From NCBI GenBank assembly GCA_016789105.1, contig JAEURN010000008.1, forward strand, positions 186,001-250,000: a DNA stretch of 64,000 nucleotides, read 5' to 3'. The translations under genes and the position numbers were made by a program. The DNA comes from Armatimonadota bacterium (GTDB taxonomy: Bacteria; Armatimonadota; Fimbriimonadia; Fimbriimonadales; Fimbriimonadaceae). Under the pieces are notes generated by a model, which saw nothing but the letters and a program-made list of their open reading frames with translations, was not told the DNA's origin and did not search any database. Below, one piece after another: positions 54,016-62,016 of this stretch (positions are counted from its first letter, which is position 1; the number at the start of each line of letters is the position of its first letter).

Positions 54016-54556
54016 GGGTCGCCAACCTCCCGTCGGCCGGGTCGTTGGAGGTGAAAACAACTGCCCCCGGGAATCCAGAAATTACACCGGCCACCAACTC
54101 GCGGCCCTCGCCATCCAGCGCCGCAGTTGGTTCATCCAAAAGCAAGAGGGCCGGCGAATGTTGCAAGGCCAAAGCCAATTTCAAGCGGGATCGCATCCCC
54201 GTGCTGAACGTCCGGCAGGGCTTTCTGCCAGCGGCAGATAATCCGACTCGCTCCAACCATTTGGTTGAATCTCCGGCGCACCCGCGGAACTCGGCGGCGG
54301 CCTCAAGGTGCTCTTTGGCCGAGAGGTTTGGGTAGAGTCCAAGGTCGATGGCCGAATACCCGACTGGGCCAGAGACCCCAATTTCACCTTCGCGCGGGAT
54401 CAAAAGACCGGCAAGGCATTTGAGGAGAGTCGATTTCCCGGCCCCGTTCCTGCCCTGGACCAGAATCCGGTCGCCAGCTGAGGCCCCGATCTCCACGTTC
54501 CGGAATAGCCAGCCCTGCTCGAACCGGTGGCCGAGCCCAGACGCGTAGAGGATCAT
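53999..54556 (-). CDS. ccmA: haem exporter ATPase CcmA
   Basis: A 185-residue ABC ATPase. Walker A is GRNGAGKSTLLKCL and the signature FSTGMRSRLKLALAL replaces the standard LSGGQ, as is usual in CcmA. Walker B is LLLLDEPTAALD. The protein is short, as CcmA is. ATG 54556 overlaps the metallophosphoesterase stop by four bases (ATGA). It powers the CcmABCD complex. Confidence 0.88.
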   Translation of the reverse strand: MILYASGLGHRFEQGWLFRNVEIGASAGDRILVQGRNGAGKSTLLKCLAGLLIPREGEIGVSGPVGYSAIDLGLYPNLSAKEHLEAAAEFRGCAGDSTKWLERVGLSAAGRKPCRTFSTGMRSRLKLALALQHSPALLLLDEPTAALDGEGRELVAGVISGFPGAVVFTSNDPADGRLATHAIGL

Positions 54557-55251
54557 GCCCCACCCCACGGGATCAATTCGGCGGAAACGAGCCCGCCATC
54601 CCAAACATACCGGCCGATGAACCGCCCATGGGAACCCGTCTGGCGGATATTGCCAGGGCCTTCCAGCACTGTATGGCTGTGTCCACCCAACACCAGATCG
54701 ATTTGGGGGGCCGCCGCAAGCAGCTTTTGGTCCTGACCATAGCCGATATGCGTCAAGGCGACCAGCAAATCACAATCGGGCCGCAGTTGCTTGGCGGCCT
54801 CAACGGCAGCCGGGATCGGCGAACCCCAGACAAACTGGCTTGCCCGCCGCGTCGCCATGGATTCGGTCACCATCGGAACCATCACGCCGAAAACGCCGAT
54901 CCGGAAACCCCCGGCATCAAGCAGGGTCGGCCCCTGAAAAACCGGCGAACCATCATTCCGGAACCAGTTCGAGCAGAGGATAGGGTGCACCGCCCCCCCG
55001 GTTTTGACCCGCACCACAGATTCCAAAACGTGGGATTCGCGGTTGCCCGGCACCGAGGCAGTGATCCCGGCATCAGCCAACATCGGCCACACCGGGTCGG
55101 GACCCAATGGGATGGCGAGGTTGCCGGATTTGATGCAATCCCCGCAATCGAAGAATAAGTCTGCCGCTGGGCGGAGCTGCTTCAAAAAATCAAGACGGCC
55201 AGCGGTGAGCTTGCCGTGGAGGTCGTTGGTGTGGAGGATGGTGAGGCCCAC
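54553..55251 (-). CDS. calcineurin-like metallophosphoesterase (UshA-type N-terminal domain)
   Basis: A 232-residue protein with the two-metal phosphoesterase motifs TILHTNDLHGK, FDCGDCIK, SVPGNRESH (in place of GNHE), ALTHIGYG and LGGHSHTVLE. It is only the catalytic domain of the 5'-nucleotidase/UshA family, with no C-terminal substrate domain and no signal peptide. It is therefore probably a cytoplasmic nucleotide or cyclic nucleotide hydrolase. GTG 55251 is the start; secG ends 10 bases upstream. Confidence 0.85.
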   Translation of the reverse strand: MGLTILHTNDLHGKLTAGRLDFLKQLRPAADLFFDCGDCIKSGNLAIPLGPDPVWPMLADAGITASVPGNRESHVLESVVRVKTGGAVHPILCSNWFRNDGSPVFQGPTLLDAGGFRIGVFGVMVPMVTESMATRRASQFVWGSPIPAAVEAAKQLRPDCDLLVALTHIGYGQDQKLLAAAPQIDLVLGGHSHTVLEGPGNIRQTGSHGRFIGRYVWDGGLVSAELIPWGGA

Positions 55252-55261
55252 GGCCCAAGGT

Positions 55262-55495
55262 TCAGATCTTGCTGGAAATGATGTCCAGGACGACCATCAG
55301 GCCGAAAAACGCCCCACCGAGGCCGAGCGTGAACTTGTACATCTGGTCGTCGAAACTCGCCTTGCCTTTGAACGTGGTGCGCACGCCGCCACCGCCGCCC
55401 ATCGCATCCCCCTTGCCGGTGACAAAAATCAGCAAGGACATGGCCACCGCAACCAAAGCGGCGACTGTGAGCAAGATGTTGTAGACGGTTTGCAC
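55262..55495 (-). CDS. secG: protein translocase subunit SecG
   Basis: A 77-residue two-helix membrane protein of SecG size. The helices are at about 2-26 and 53-73, separated by a Gly-rich cytosolic loop (GKGDAMGGGGGVRTTFKG), typical of SecG. It assists SecYE-mediated export. GTG 55495 start. It lies between the CBS-DUF1385 gene and the metallophosphoesterase gene on the same strand. Confidence 0.88.
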   Translation of the reverse strand: MQTVYNILLTVAALVAVAMSLLIFVTGKGDAMGGGGGVRTTFKGKASFDDQMYKFTLGLGGAFFGLMVVLDIISSKI

Positions 55496-55519
55496 GGTTC
55501 CAATAACCTCAAGGACGAT

Positions 55520-56635
55520 TTATAAGATTACCTTCCAGTAATCTGGGATCGGGAGGACTCGGAGAACCGCATAGGCCGCCGATGCGGTCAACGAACTGCC
55601 CGCCATGGCGTGCAGGATCCCGCTTTGCCAGATCCGCAGGTGGATGGGGGGCGAAGCGTTTTTGGCGGTTTGGTAGTTTTCGAGGAGCTCGCGGCCAGCC
55701 CGGATGCCCGCCCGGAGTTGGACTTCGTTCGGTGGTTTGGTCGTGAATGCCGATTGGATAAACGAACCAATCGGGCGCCAGCCGAACAAGGTGACGACAA
55801 AGGCCAGCAAAAGCCGAACCTCCTCCCAAGGGATCACAGGCAAGTTGAGGAGGCCAAAAAACAATCCCGCCGCCACCGCGATGTTGGTGCCGCACCGGGG
55901 GTGGACACGGGGCATGCGGGCAACAGTCTCCAATTCCAACGGCTCGTTCTGCTCAATGGCGTGAACAACCATGTGTTCGGCCGCATGGTAGCCGGCTAGG
56001 GGTTGGAGCCGCAACAACACCAAAAAGAAGGCGATCGAAAGGAAGTTGTGGAACGAGTAATACCAATCGGTGATGCGGATGTCGACGGGCACGAACCAAC
56101 TCACCGCCAGGGCCAAATAGTTGCCGGCTAGGAACGTCAAGAGCATCAGCGCTCCGGTCATGACGAGTTCCCAATTCTTGGCGCCCCCGGTTGCGCCGCC
56201 GCCCAAAAGCCGCACATTCCCAGGAGTCGCCATGCCACCGACGAGTTTCGGCTTGGCGTACCGATCGTTGGTCGCCAAGAGCCGGGAAGCGGTCACGACC
56301 CCCAGCACCCGGCCCAAATCGTCGGTGACGGCGAGGGCGGCAACGCCGCAGGAATGCATCAACCGCAGTGCTTCAGCCGTCGAGCCCCGGCCAGAAACCG
56401 GAGGCACCGGCTTGCAGATCGCCAGGGCCGAAGTCTCGGGGCCCTGGCCCGAGGCCAACGCGCTGACGATGTCGTCTTCAAACACCATCCCGGCATAGCG
56501 ACCATCTTCGGTGACCGGGATGCCTGGCACGCCGTAATCGATCAACATGGTGCTGACCGCAACCAGGCTGTTGCCGGAATCGGCGCTCTCGACGCCGACC
56601 ATCACGTGCCCGACCGGGGGGTCGCCGACTCTCAA
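55520..56635 (-). CDS. CBS-pair / DUF1385 membrane fusion protein
   Basis: A 371-residue protein. The first ~125 residues hold two CBS motifs (GIPVTEDGRYAGMVFEDDIV and ALAVTDDLGRVLGVVTASRL), often AMP/ATP- or Mg2+-sensing. The rest is a DUF1385 membrane domain with GYHAAEHMVVHAIE and RVHPRCGTNIAVA. DUF1385 has no known function, but its His/Glu pattern looks metal-binding. The start overlaps the SRPBCC gene by four bases (ATGA). Confidence 0.8.
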   Translation of the reverse strand: MRVGDPPVGHVMVGVESADSGNSLVAVSTMLIDYGVPGIPVTEDGRYAGMVFEDDIVSALASGQGPETSALAICKPVPPVSGRGSTAEALRLMHSCGVAALAVTDDLGRVLGVVTASRLLATNDRYAKPKLVGGMATPGNVRLLGGGATGGAKNWELVMTGALMLLTFLAGNYLALAVSWFVPVDIRITDWYYSFHNFLSIAFFLVLLRLQPLAGYHAAEHMVVHAIEQNEPLELETVARMPRVHPRCGTNIAVAAGLFFGLLNLPVIPWEEVRLLLAFVVTLFGWRPIGSFIQSAFTTKPPNEVQLRAGIRAGRELLENYQTAKNASPPIHLRIWQSGILHAMAGSSLTASAAYAVLRVLPIPDYWKVIL

Positions 56636-57087
56636 CTTGATGCGGCCCCGGATTCGGCCCGGTTCTTGATCGCGTTCAAGACCCCATCCATGTTCTTTTC
56701 GACGAGGCCCTTGATGACTTTGCCGACCAGGGGGCCGAGCCCGGGAACCGAATACTCATAGTCAACCACCGATTCAAACAACGTGCCGCCATCCTTTTCG
56801 GAAAACTCCCAGGTGCCAGACATGGAATCGTAATCGCCAGAAACTTGGCTGAATCGGCACATCACCGGCTCTCGGGACCATTCGTCGCGCTGGGACCACC
56901 GCACTTTGAGCCCAAAGGCCGGGACGCGAGCCGCCCATTGCGAAACCACCACATCCCCATCCTCTTCCAGCACCGTCACCGAATCCACATCATCCATGAA
57001 CTCGGGAAAAGACTTGTTGTCGCGGGCAATCGCATAAACCCGGTCGAGCGGGGCTTTTATCCAAACCGAATTGGCAACTTTGGGCAT
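56632..57087 (-). CDS. SRPBCC (START/COQ10-like) lipid-binding protein
   Basis: A 151-residue protein of the polyketide-cyclase/COQ10-START type. It starts with the VANSVWIKAPLDRVYAIARD pattern and contains FPEFMDDVDSVTVLE and YSVPGLGPLVGKVIKGLVEKNM in the final helix. Such proteins hold hydrophobic ligands, for example quinones or lipids. It is the first gene of the minus-strand SRPBCC-to-ccm run. Confidence 0.85.
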   Translation of the reverse strand: MPKVANSVWIKAPLDRVYAIARDNKSFPEFMDDVDSVTVLEEDGDVVVSQWAARVPAFGLKVRWSQRDEWSREPVMCRFSQVSGDYDSMSGTWEFSEKDGGTLFESVVDYEYSVPGLGPLVGKVIKGLVEKNMDGVLNAIKNRAESGAASS

Positions 57088-57111
57088 GGAGGTCTCGTTG
57101 GAGTATCGTTA

Positions 57112-57144
57112 GGGCGGATCCCGCTCGGCGGGAGTGTACCGCCC
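57112..57144. promoter_or_regulatory. nested stem-loop between divergent operons
   Basis: An outer 6-bp stem (GGGCGG / CCGCCC) encloses a second 6-bp stem (TCCCGC / GCGGGA) with a 3-base loop. It lies in the 97-base gap between the SRPBCC gene and the first dehydrogenase gene. It could be an operator or leader structure for either direction. Confidence 0.35.
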
Positions 57145-57184
57145 AAGGTGTGAGGCATTGAGCAACCAAAACGGACACCGCGAC

Positions 57185-58174
57185 ATGATGAAAGCCTTGG
57201 TCCTCAAGGCTCCCGGGGAACTCGACTTTTGCTCCGTGCCGATCCCCGAACCAGGCCCAGGCGACATCCTGATCCGGGTTCAGGCTGCCCCGACCTGCGG
57301 AACCGACCTCAAAGCCTTTTTGCGGGGACACCCGCAAATCCCGATGCCCGGCGTGTTTGGGCACGAATACAGCGGGTCGGTGGTCGGCGTTGGCGCGGGT
57401 GCCCCCTTTGCCATCGGCGACGAGATCATGGGAGTCCACTCCGCCCCTTGCCAGCAGTGCCGATGGTGCCTCAACGACCAAGAAAATCTGTGCGATTCCA
57501 TCATGGCAACCAAGGTGCTGGGCACCTACGCCGAATACCTGCTGATCCCGGAACGGATCGCCCGCACCAACGTCTTCCCAAAACCCAATCGCCTGAGCTT
57601 TGAAACGGCGGCTTTGCTGGAGCCGCTCGCCTGTGTGGCGCAAGGTCTTGAACGGGCAAACCCCAAAACCCACGGAGACGTCTTGGTCATCGGGCCGGGG
57701 GCGATTGGGCTGATGTTTGTGGCAGCCCTCCGCCACATCGGGATCAAAGATGTGACCCTTGCCGGGCGGAACCCGGCCCGCTTGCAAGTCGGGGAAGCTC
57801 TGGGGGCCCGACCGACCAAGCTGGACGAGGCCACCGGGGAATACGATCTCGTGATCGAATGCACGGGGAAATTGGAGATTTGGGAAAAATCGGCTGATTT
57901 CGTCCGCCGGGGCGGCACGCTCGTCCTGTTTGGCGGCTGCAAAGCAGGGTCGCAAGTCAAGTTCAGCACCCAGCGCCTCCACTACGACGACCTCACCGTA
58001 CTCTCGCCGTTCCACTTTGGGACCAGGGCCGTTCGGACAGCGCGGAACTGGCTGATGCACCCCGATTTCGACCTTGGGCCTCTCTTCAGTGGCGACCGGG
58101 CCCTGGACGAGGGCGAAGCGGTCTTCCGCGATTTGGAAGCAGGGCGGGGGATCAAATATGTCTTCCACCCCTAA
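57185..58174 (+). CDS. zinc-dependent alcohol/polyol dehydrogenase (MDR family)
   Basis: A 329-residue medium-chain dehydrogenase. The catalytic-zinc region shows TCGTDLKAF and GHEYSGSV. The structural-zinc cysteines are CQQCRWCLNDQENLC. The NAD(P) fold has VLVIGPGAIGLMFVAAL. It resembles threonine/sorbitol-type dehydrogenases. ATG 57185 is chosen as it starts the conserved MMKALVL. Its 3' end overlaps the next dehydrogenase gene by 17 bases. Substrate unknown. Confidence 0.87.
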   Translation: MMKALVLKAPGELDFCSVPIPEPGPGDILIRVQAAPTCGTDLKAFLRGHPQIPMPGVFGHEYSGSVVGVGAGAPFAIGDEIMGVHSAPCQQCRWCLNDQENLCDSIMATKVLGTYAEYLLIPERIARTNVFPKPNRLSFETAALLEPLACVAQGLERANPKTHGDVLVIGPGAIGLMFVAALRHIGIKDVTLAGRNPARLQVGEALGARPTKLDEATGEYDLVIECTGKLEIWEKSADFVRRGGTLVLFGGCKAGSQVKFSTQRLHYDDLTVLSPFHFGTRAVRTARNWLMHPDFDLGPLFSGDRALDEGEAVFRDLEAGRGIKYVFHP

Positions 58175-59147
58175 CGGGCCGGCCACGATGGCGGCGGTCC
58201 GTTTCCATTCTGGCGGACAAGTGGCGGTAGACACCCTCCCGGTGCCGCCATGCCCCCCAGGCGGACTTTTGGTCAAAACCCTCGCCTGCGGCCTTTGCAG
58301 CGGGGAACTCATGGGGTGGTACATGGAGCGCAAAGCCCTTAAAGGGCCCCATGTTTTGGGACACGAAGCCGTGGGGATCGTCGTGGAATCCGACGACAGT
58401 CGCTTCCCCATCGGAACCCAGGTTTCGCCACACCACCACGCCCCTTGCCTTCATTGCGAATATTGCCGCCGGGGGGCGTTTGTCCACTGTGACACCTGGA
58501 AGCGGTCGCGCCTAGATCCGGGCGGAATGGCCGAATACTTCGCCGTTCCGGCAGAAAACCTGGCCGACTGCCTGGCCACAACCGGCTTGGACACCCTGAC
58601 GGCCACATTGGTCGAACCCCTCGCCTGCGTGGCAAAACAACTCCGCCGGGTGCGATACCAGCAGGGTGAGCCGGCCTGCGTCGTCGGCCTCGGAGCCATG
58701 GGGCTCCTCCACGCCCTCCTCATGCCTGGTTGCACCGCGGTTGAACCGAATCCATTCCGGGCCGAATGGGCAAAAAAGCAAGGGGTCGACGTGAAGCAAC
58801 CAAATGAGTGCGGGGGGTCGCTGTGCACAATCCTGTGCCCGGGGAGTTCCGAGGCCCTGGTGTTTGCTTTGCAAGCCACCGAACCGGGCGGGCGGATCGG
58901 GCTCTTTGCCCCCCTCCCGCCTGGGCCGCAGCCATTTGATTTCGAAACGGCGTACATGAAGGATATCGAGCTCATCAACAGCTACTCATGCGGGCCGGAC
59001 GACACCAAGCAGTCCTTGGAATGGCTCACGCAGGGAAAAGTCAGGGGAAACCAGATCTACACCACTGAGGTCGCCATTGCCGACCTGCCCGCCGCCTACC
59101 ACGCGATGCGAAATGGGGAGATTTTGAAAGCGGTGGTGCGGTTCTGA
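58158..59147 (+). CDS. second zinc-dependent dehydrogenase (MDR family)
   Basis: A 329-residue MDR protein. It has CGLCSGELMGWYM (catalytic region), GHEAVG, the structural-zinc cysteines CLHCEYCRRGAFVHC and a shorter nucleotide-binding segment VVGLGAMGLLHALL. It is only distantly related to the preceding dehydrogenase, so it is not a recent duplicate. ATG 58158 has GGGGG seven bases upstream and lies inside the previous gene. It is followed by a cupin gene sharing one base (TGATG). Confidence 0.85.
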   Translation: MSSTPNGPATMAAVRFHSGGQVAVDTLPVPPCPPGGLLVKTLACGLCSGELMGWYMERKALKGPHVLGHEAVGIVVESDDSRFPIGTQVSPHHHAPCLHCEYCRRGAFVHCDTWKRSRLDPGGMAEYFAVPAENLADCLATTGLDTLTATLVEPLACVAKQLRRVRYQQGEPACVVGLGAMGLLHALLMPGCTAVEPNPFRAEWAKKQGVDVKQPNECGGSLCTILCPGSSEALVFALQATEPGGRIGLFAPLPPGPQPFDFETAYMKDIELINSYSCGPDDTKQSLEWLTQGKVRGNQIYTTEVAIADLPAAYHAMRNGEILKAVVRF

Positions 59148-59545
59148 TGATCCTCCGTTCCAAAGGGTTCGAGTGGCCAGGCGTCGAACGGCAAGACTAC
59201 AAAAATGAACCCGGTACCTGGCAAGATGTCAGCCGGCGGGTGTTGTTTGCCACCCCGGACAGCCAGTTCGAGACCCGGTACTTTGAGATCGCCCCCGGTG
59301 GATACACCTCGCACGAAAAGCACGGCCACGAGCACTGCGTCATCGTGGCCAGGGGGAGCGGCGAAGTCTTTTTGGAGGGAGCATGGGGTACGGTATCCCC
59401 CGGCGATGTGGTGCACGTTCCCCCACACGCCCCCCATCAGTTCCGGAACCGGGGCACCGAGCCCTTCGGCATCCTCTGCGTCGTCGACAAGGAAAGAGAC
59501 CGTCCTATCCTGCTTGGGAACGAAACCATGGCCGAATCGTCATAG
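59147..59545 (+). CDS. cupin-domain protein
   Basis: A 132-residue single-domain cupin. The metal-binding motif-1 pattern is GGYTSHEKHGHEHCVIVARG (His/His/Glu) and motif 2 is PGDVVHVPPHAPHQF. A role as a small dioxygenase, isomerase or binding protein is possible. It is coupled to the second dehydrogenase (TGATG). The trio may oxidise and rearrange one small metabolite, such as a sugar acid, but that is inference. Confidence 0.85.
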   Translation: MILRSKGFEWPGVERQDYKNEPGTWQDVSRRVLFATPDSQFETRYFEIAPGGYTSHEKHGHEHCVIVARGSGEVFLEGAWGTVSPGDVVHVPPHAPHQFRNRGTEPFGILCVVDKERDRPILLGNETMAESS

Positions 59546-59556
59546 CTGAGAGCCCG

Positions 59557-60798
59557 ATGTCCCCCTTGATCGCCGCTTTTGTGCTCGCCGCCCCGGCAAT
59601 CCACACGGATTGCGCTTGCAGCTACGGCTTTTACATGCCGGAAATCGCGGTGACGGCCCTGGCCCACGCCCAAGAGCAGGACCAAAGCCAAAAGCAACCC
59701 GATCCCAACACGCCGCAAACCAAAGACGAAAAGCGCCACCAAGACGACCTGGCCAACGACGTCAAAATTGGTAAAGAAGCCGCGGCAGAAATTGACAAAG
59801 AACTCAAGCCCAGCGAAAACCAAGATCAGGTCGCCCGGGTTAAGGCGATCGGGGCCGAAATGGCGGAAATCGCCAATGCCTCCACGGTCAACGTAATGTG
59901 GGGCGACCCCCGCCACAACACGTTTCAATACGAATTCAAACTGGTCAAAGGGGAAGATGTCAACGCCTTTTCCCTACCTGGCGGCATCATCTATGTCTAT
60001 GAGGGGTTGGTCGATTTCACCGAATCCGACGACGAGCTCGCCGGGGTGCTGGCCCATGAAATCTCCCACGCTTCGTTCCGCCACCTCGACGCCTTGCGCC
60101 GCGAACAAGCCAAAGTCGACATTGCGCAAATCCCGTTGTTGATCGCTGCAGCCTTGGCCGGCAATTCCAACCCGGACGCGATGAAGGCCTTGATCGCCGT
60201 CCAACTCGTTGGGGCCGGGCTGAGCAGCGGTTGGAGCGTCAAGGCCGAAACCGCGGCCGACTACGGCGGTCTCCAGTACATGATGAAGTCGCGCTACAGC
60301 CCCGTCGGGTGTCTGACATTCATGGAGCGGCTCGGCTACGAAGAAAGGGTCGCTCCGCAAATCGATTGGGGCATTTACCGGACCCACCCGCCAACCCCAG
60401 AACGGGCCCGGTTCATGATCCGATCCATGAACGAGTTCGGCATTGCCGTCAAACGTAGCCTCACCACCACTTCCTTCTCCGCGAGATCCATCCCCAAAGA
60501 CGACGGCAGTTTTGAGCTTTGGTTTGGCAACTACCTAATCGCCACGTACCGGGGTTCCGACGCCAAAGACCGCGGGGCGGCTTCGGTACTACGCCTTAAT
60601 GCCTTTTTGGATACCGTCCCCCAAATGTATCAGTTGGGATCTAACGGAGACGAGATCCAAGGCAACGGCCGCACCCTCGTCACCCTCAAACCGGCAGACC
60701 TCAAAGAGGGGGAATCCATCTCCGCCAACCGGGATGCCGCGATGGCCACTTTGAAAAAAGTCATCGCCGACTTGCAGTACCGGCTTTGGCGCGGTTAG
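59557..60798 (+). CDS. M48-family metallopeptidase (secreted)
   Basis: A 413-residue protein. The hydrophobic start (SPLIAAFVLAAPA) suggests a signal peptide. The zinc site is H167-E168-x2-H171 in LAHEISHA, with a candidate third ligand in KAETAADYGGLQYM. The N-terminal SLPGGIIYVYEGLV is typical of M48 peptidases of the BepA/YfgC type, which help outer-membrane protein assembly. A C-terminal domain (about 300-413) may bind substrate. The 3' end overlaps the convergent ceramidase-like gene by 38 bases. Confidence 0.88.
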   Translation: MSPLIAAFVLAAPAIHTDCACSYGFYMPEIAVTALAHAQEQDQSQKQPDPNTPQTKDEKRHQDDLANDVKIGKEAAAEIDKELKPSENQDQVARVKAIGAEMAEIANASTVNVMWGDPRHNTFQYEFKLVKGEDVNAFSLPGGIIYVYEGLVDFTESDDELAGVLAHEISHASFRHLDALRREQAKVDIAQIPLLIAAALAGNSNPDAMKALIAVQLVGAGLSSGWSVKAETAADYGGLQYMMKSRYSPVGCLTFMERLGYEERVAPQIDWGIYRTHPPTPERARFMIRSMNEFGIAVKRSLTTTSFSARSIPKDDGSFELWFGNYLIATYRGSDAKDRGAASVLRLNAFLDTVPQMYQLGSNGDEIQGNGRTLVTLKPADLKEGESISANRDAAMATLKKVIADLQYRLWRG

Positions 60799-61960
60799 GC
60801 AACCGCGCGAACAACCGCTCTGAGGCTTCGAACAACCGTTGGCCCGTTTCCCGGCCATGGAACGACAAGGTGGCCTCGTACCCCCCACGGTCGTAATCGC
60901 CGGGGGTGAGGATGTACCCGATCCAGCCGTTGCAATGGCTGACCACCGCGCAGGCATAACCCCGGGACTTGGCCGCCGCTTGGATCTGCAGTTCCAAGTC
61001 GCCGCTCGGCTCACCCGGAACACCGAGCAAGATCAACTCCCCCAGCACGACGGCACTCAAGTTGGCCTGCTGAGGGGCGAACTTGGAGACGGCGATCTGG
61101 GCGAGGGCGTCGTTGATTTTGTAGTCCTTGGCAAAATCCGGGTGCGGTTTCACGGGGTCGAGCCGGATCGGCTCCTCCCAATAACCCAAGCCGTCCAACC
61201 GGGTGCGGTCCGGCGTCGGGATTTGGGAAAGCAACCGGGCGAAATCGCCGGCTTTGGCATCGCCATCGGGGCCATCGATATTTGGCGATGCGTTGCCGAT
61301 CGCCCCCGGAAAAACCAATCCGCCGGTCATATTCATCAACCGACCGGGCCAATCCCCATCGGCCACCACTGTGTCTGGCCCATGGCATGTGGCGTGGGCG
61401 CCAAAGACGATCAGCTTTGCGGATCCCTGGTCGTCTTGGATGACGGTGAGCAGGTTGGTGACCGTCGTGCCCTGCCGCCTTGGGCGGGCCAACCCCGCTT
61501 TCGCCTGTCCGAATCGCAATTCTGATTCCAACTTGGCCTGTTGACCGGCGATGGCGATCCCTCCTGCGATCTTGAGGGAATACCAATCCAGCCACTCTCG
61601 CTTGAACGGGGCGATCCCCGGGATACGCAGGGTCATCCGCTCATTCAGCATTTGGGTGTCGGGAGCGCAGTGGGTGTGCGTGGCCACCAAAAACACCGGC
61701 ATCTCCGCCCGGCGGCGGACTTCACGGTAAAGGCTTTCGGGAACCGTCAAGCCCTCAAGCGCCACCAGGGCGACTTGCTTGCCCCCCTGGCTCAGGATGA
61801 GCGTGTGGCTGGCCAACGGCTGGCCGCCCGGCTCACAGAGCCGATCCCCGCGCTCCGTGTAGCCGCCGAGTGGCAAGGCGGCCGGAGGGATCAACGGTTG
61901 GTTGTATGCCTGCAACCCGTAGGCCGGCAACGCCAAAGCCATCGCCAAAGAGATGGTCAT
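60761..61960 (-). CDS. neutral ceramidase-like secreted protein
   Basis: A 399-residue protein with a signal peptide (about 1-18). The motif VATHTHCAPDTQ matches the zinc-binding HTHxxP core of neutral/alkaline ceramidase N-terminal domains. The fragment VFGAHATCHG is also typical. The usual C-terminal immunoglobulin-like domain is absent. Members hydrolyse ceramide or act on other amides; the bacterial short forms are often of unknown substrate. The 3' end overlaps the M48 gene (38 bases, convergent). Confidence 0.75.
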   Translation of the reverse strand: MTISLAMALALPAYGLQAYNQPLIPPAALPLGGYTERGDRLCEPGGQPLASHTLILSQGGKQVALVALEGLTVPESLYREVRRRAEMPVFLVATHTHCAPDTQMLNERMTLRIPGIAPFKREWLDWYSLKIAGGIAIAGQQAKLESELRFGQAKAGLARPRRQGTTVTNLLTVIQDDQGSAKLIVFGAHATCHGPDTVVADGDWPGRLMNMTGGLVFPGAIGNASPNIDGPDGDAKAGDFARLLSQIPTPDRTRLDGLGYWEEPIRLDPVKPHPDFAKDYKINDALAQIAVSKFAPQQANLSAVVLGELILLGVPGEPSGDLELQIQAAAKSRGYACAVVSHCNGWIGYILTPGDYDRGGYEATLSFHGRETGQRLFEASERLFARLPNRAKAGTASRR

Positions 61961-62016
61961 GCCCTGCCATTCTACGCCTTGCTGGGCAGGGGCAAATGCC
62001 GGTGTACAATCCGGTT

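Noticed and set aside
56990-58411. Long open frame on the minus strand over the dehydrogenase genes
   Set aside because: The plus-strand MDR genes carry clear zinc and NAD motifs; the antisense frame is a G+C-driven shadow.
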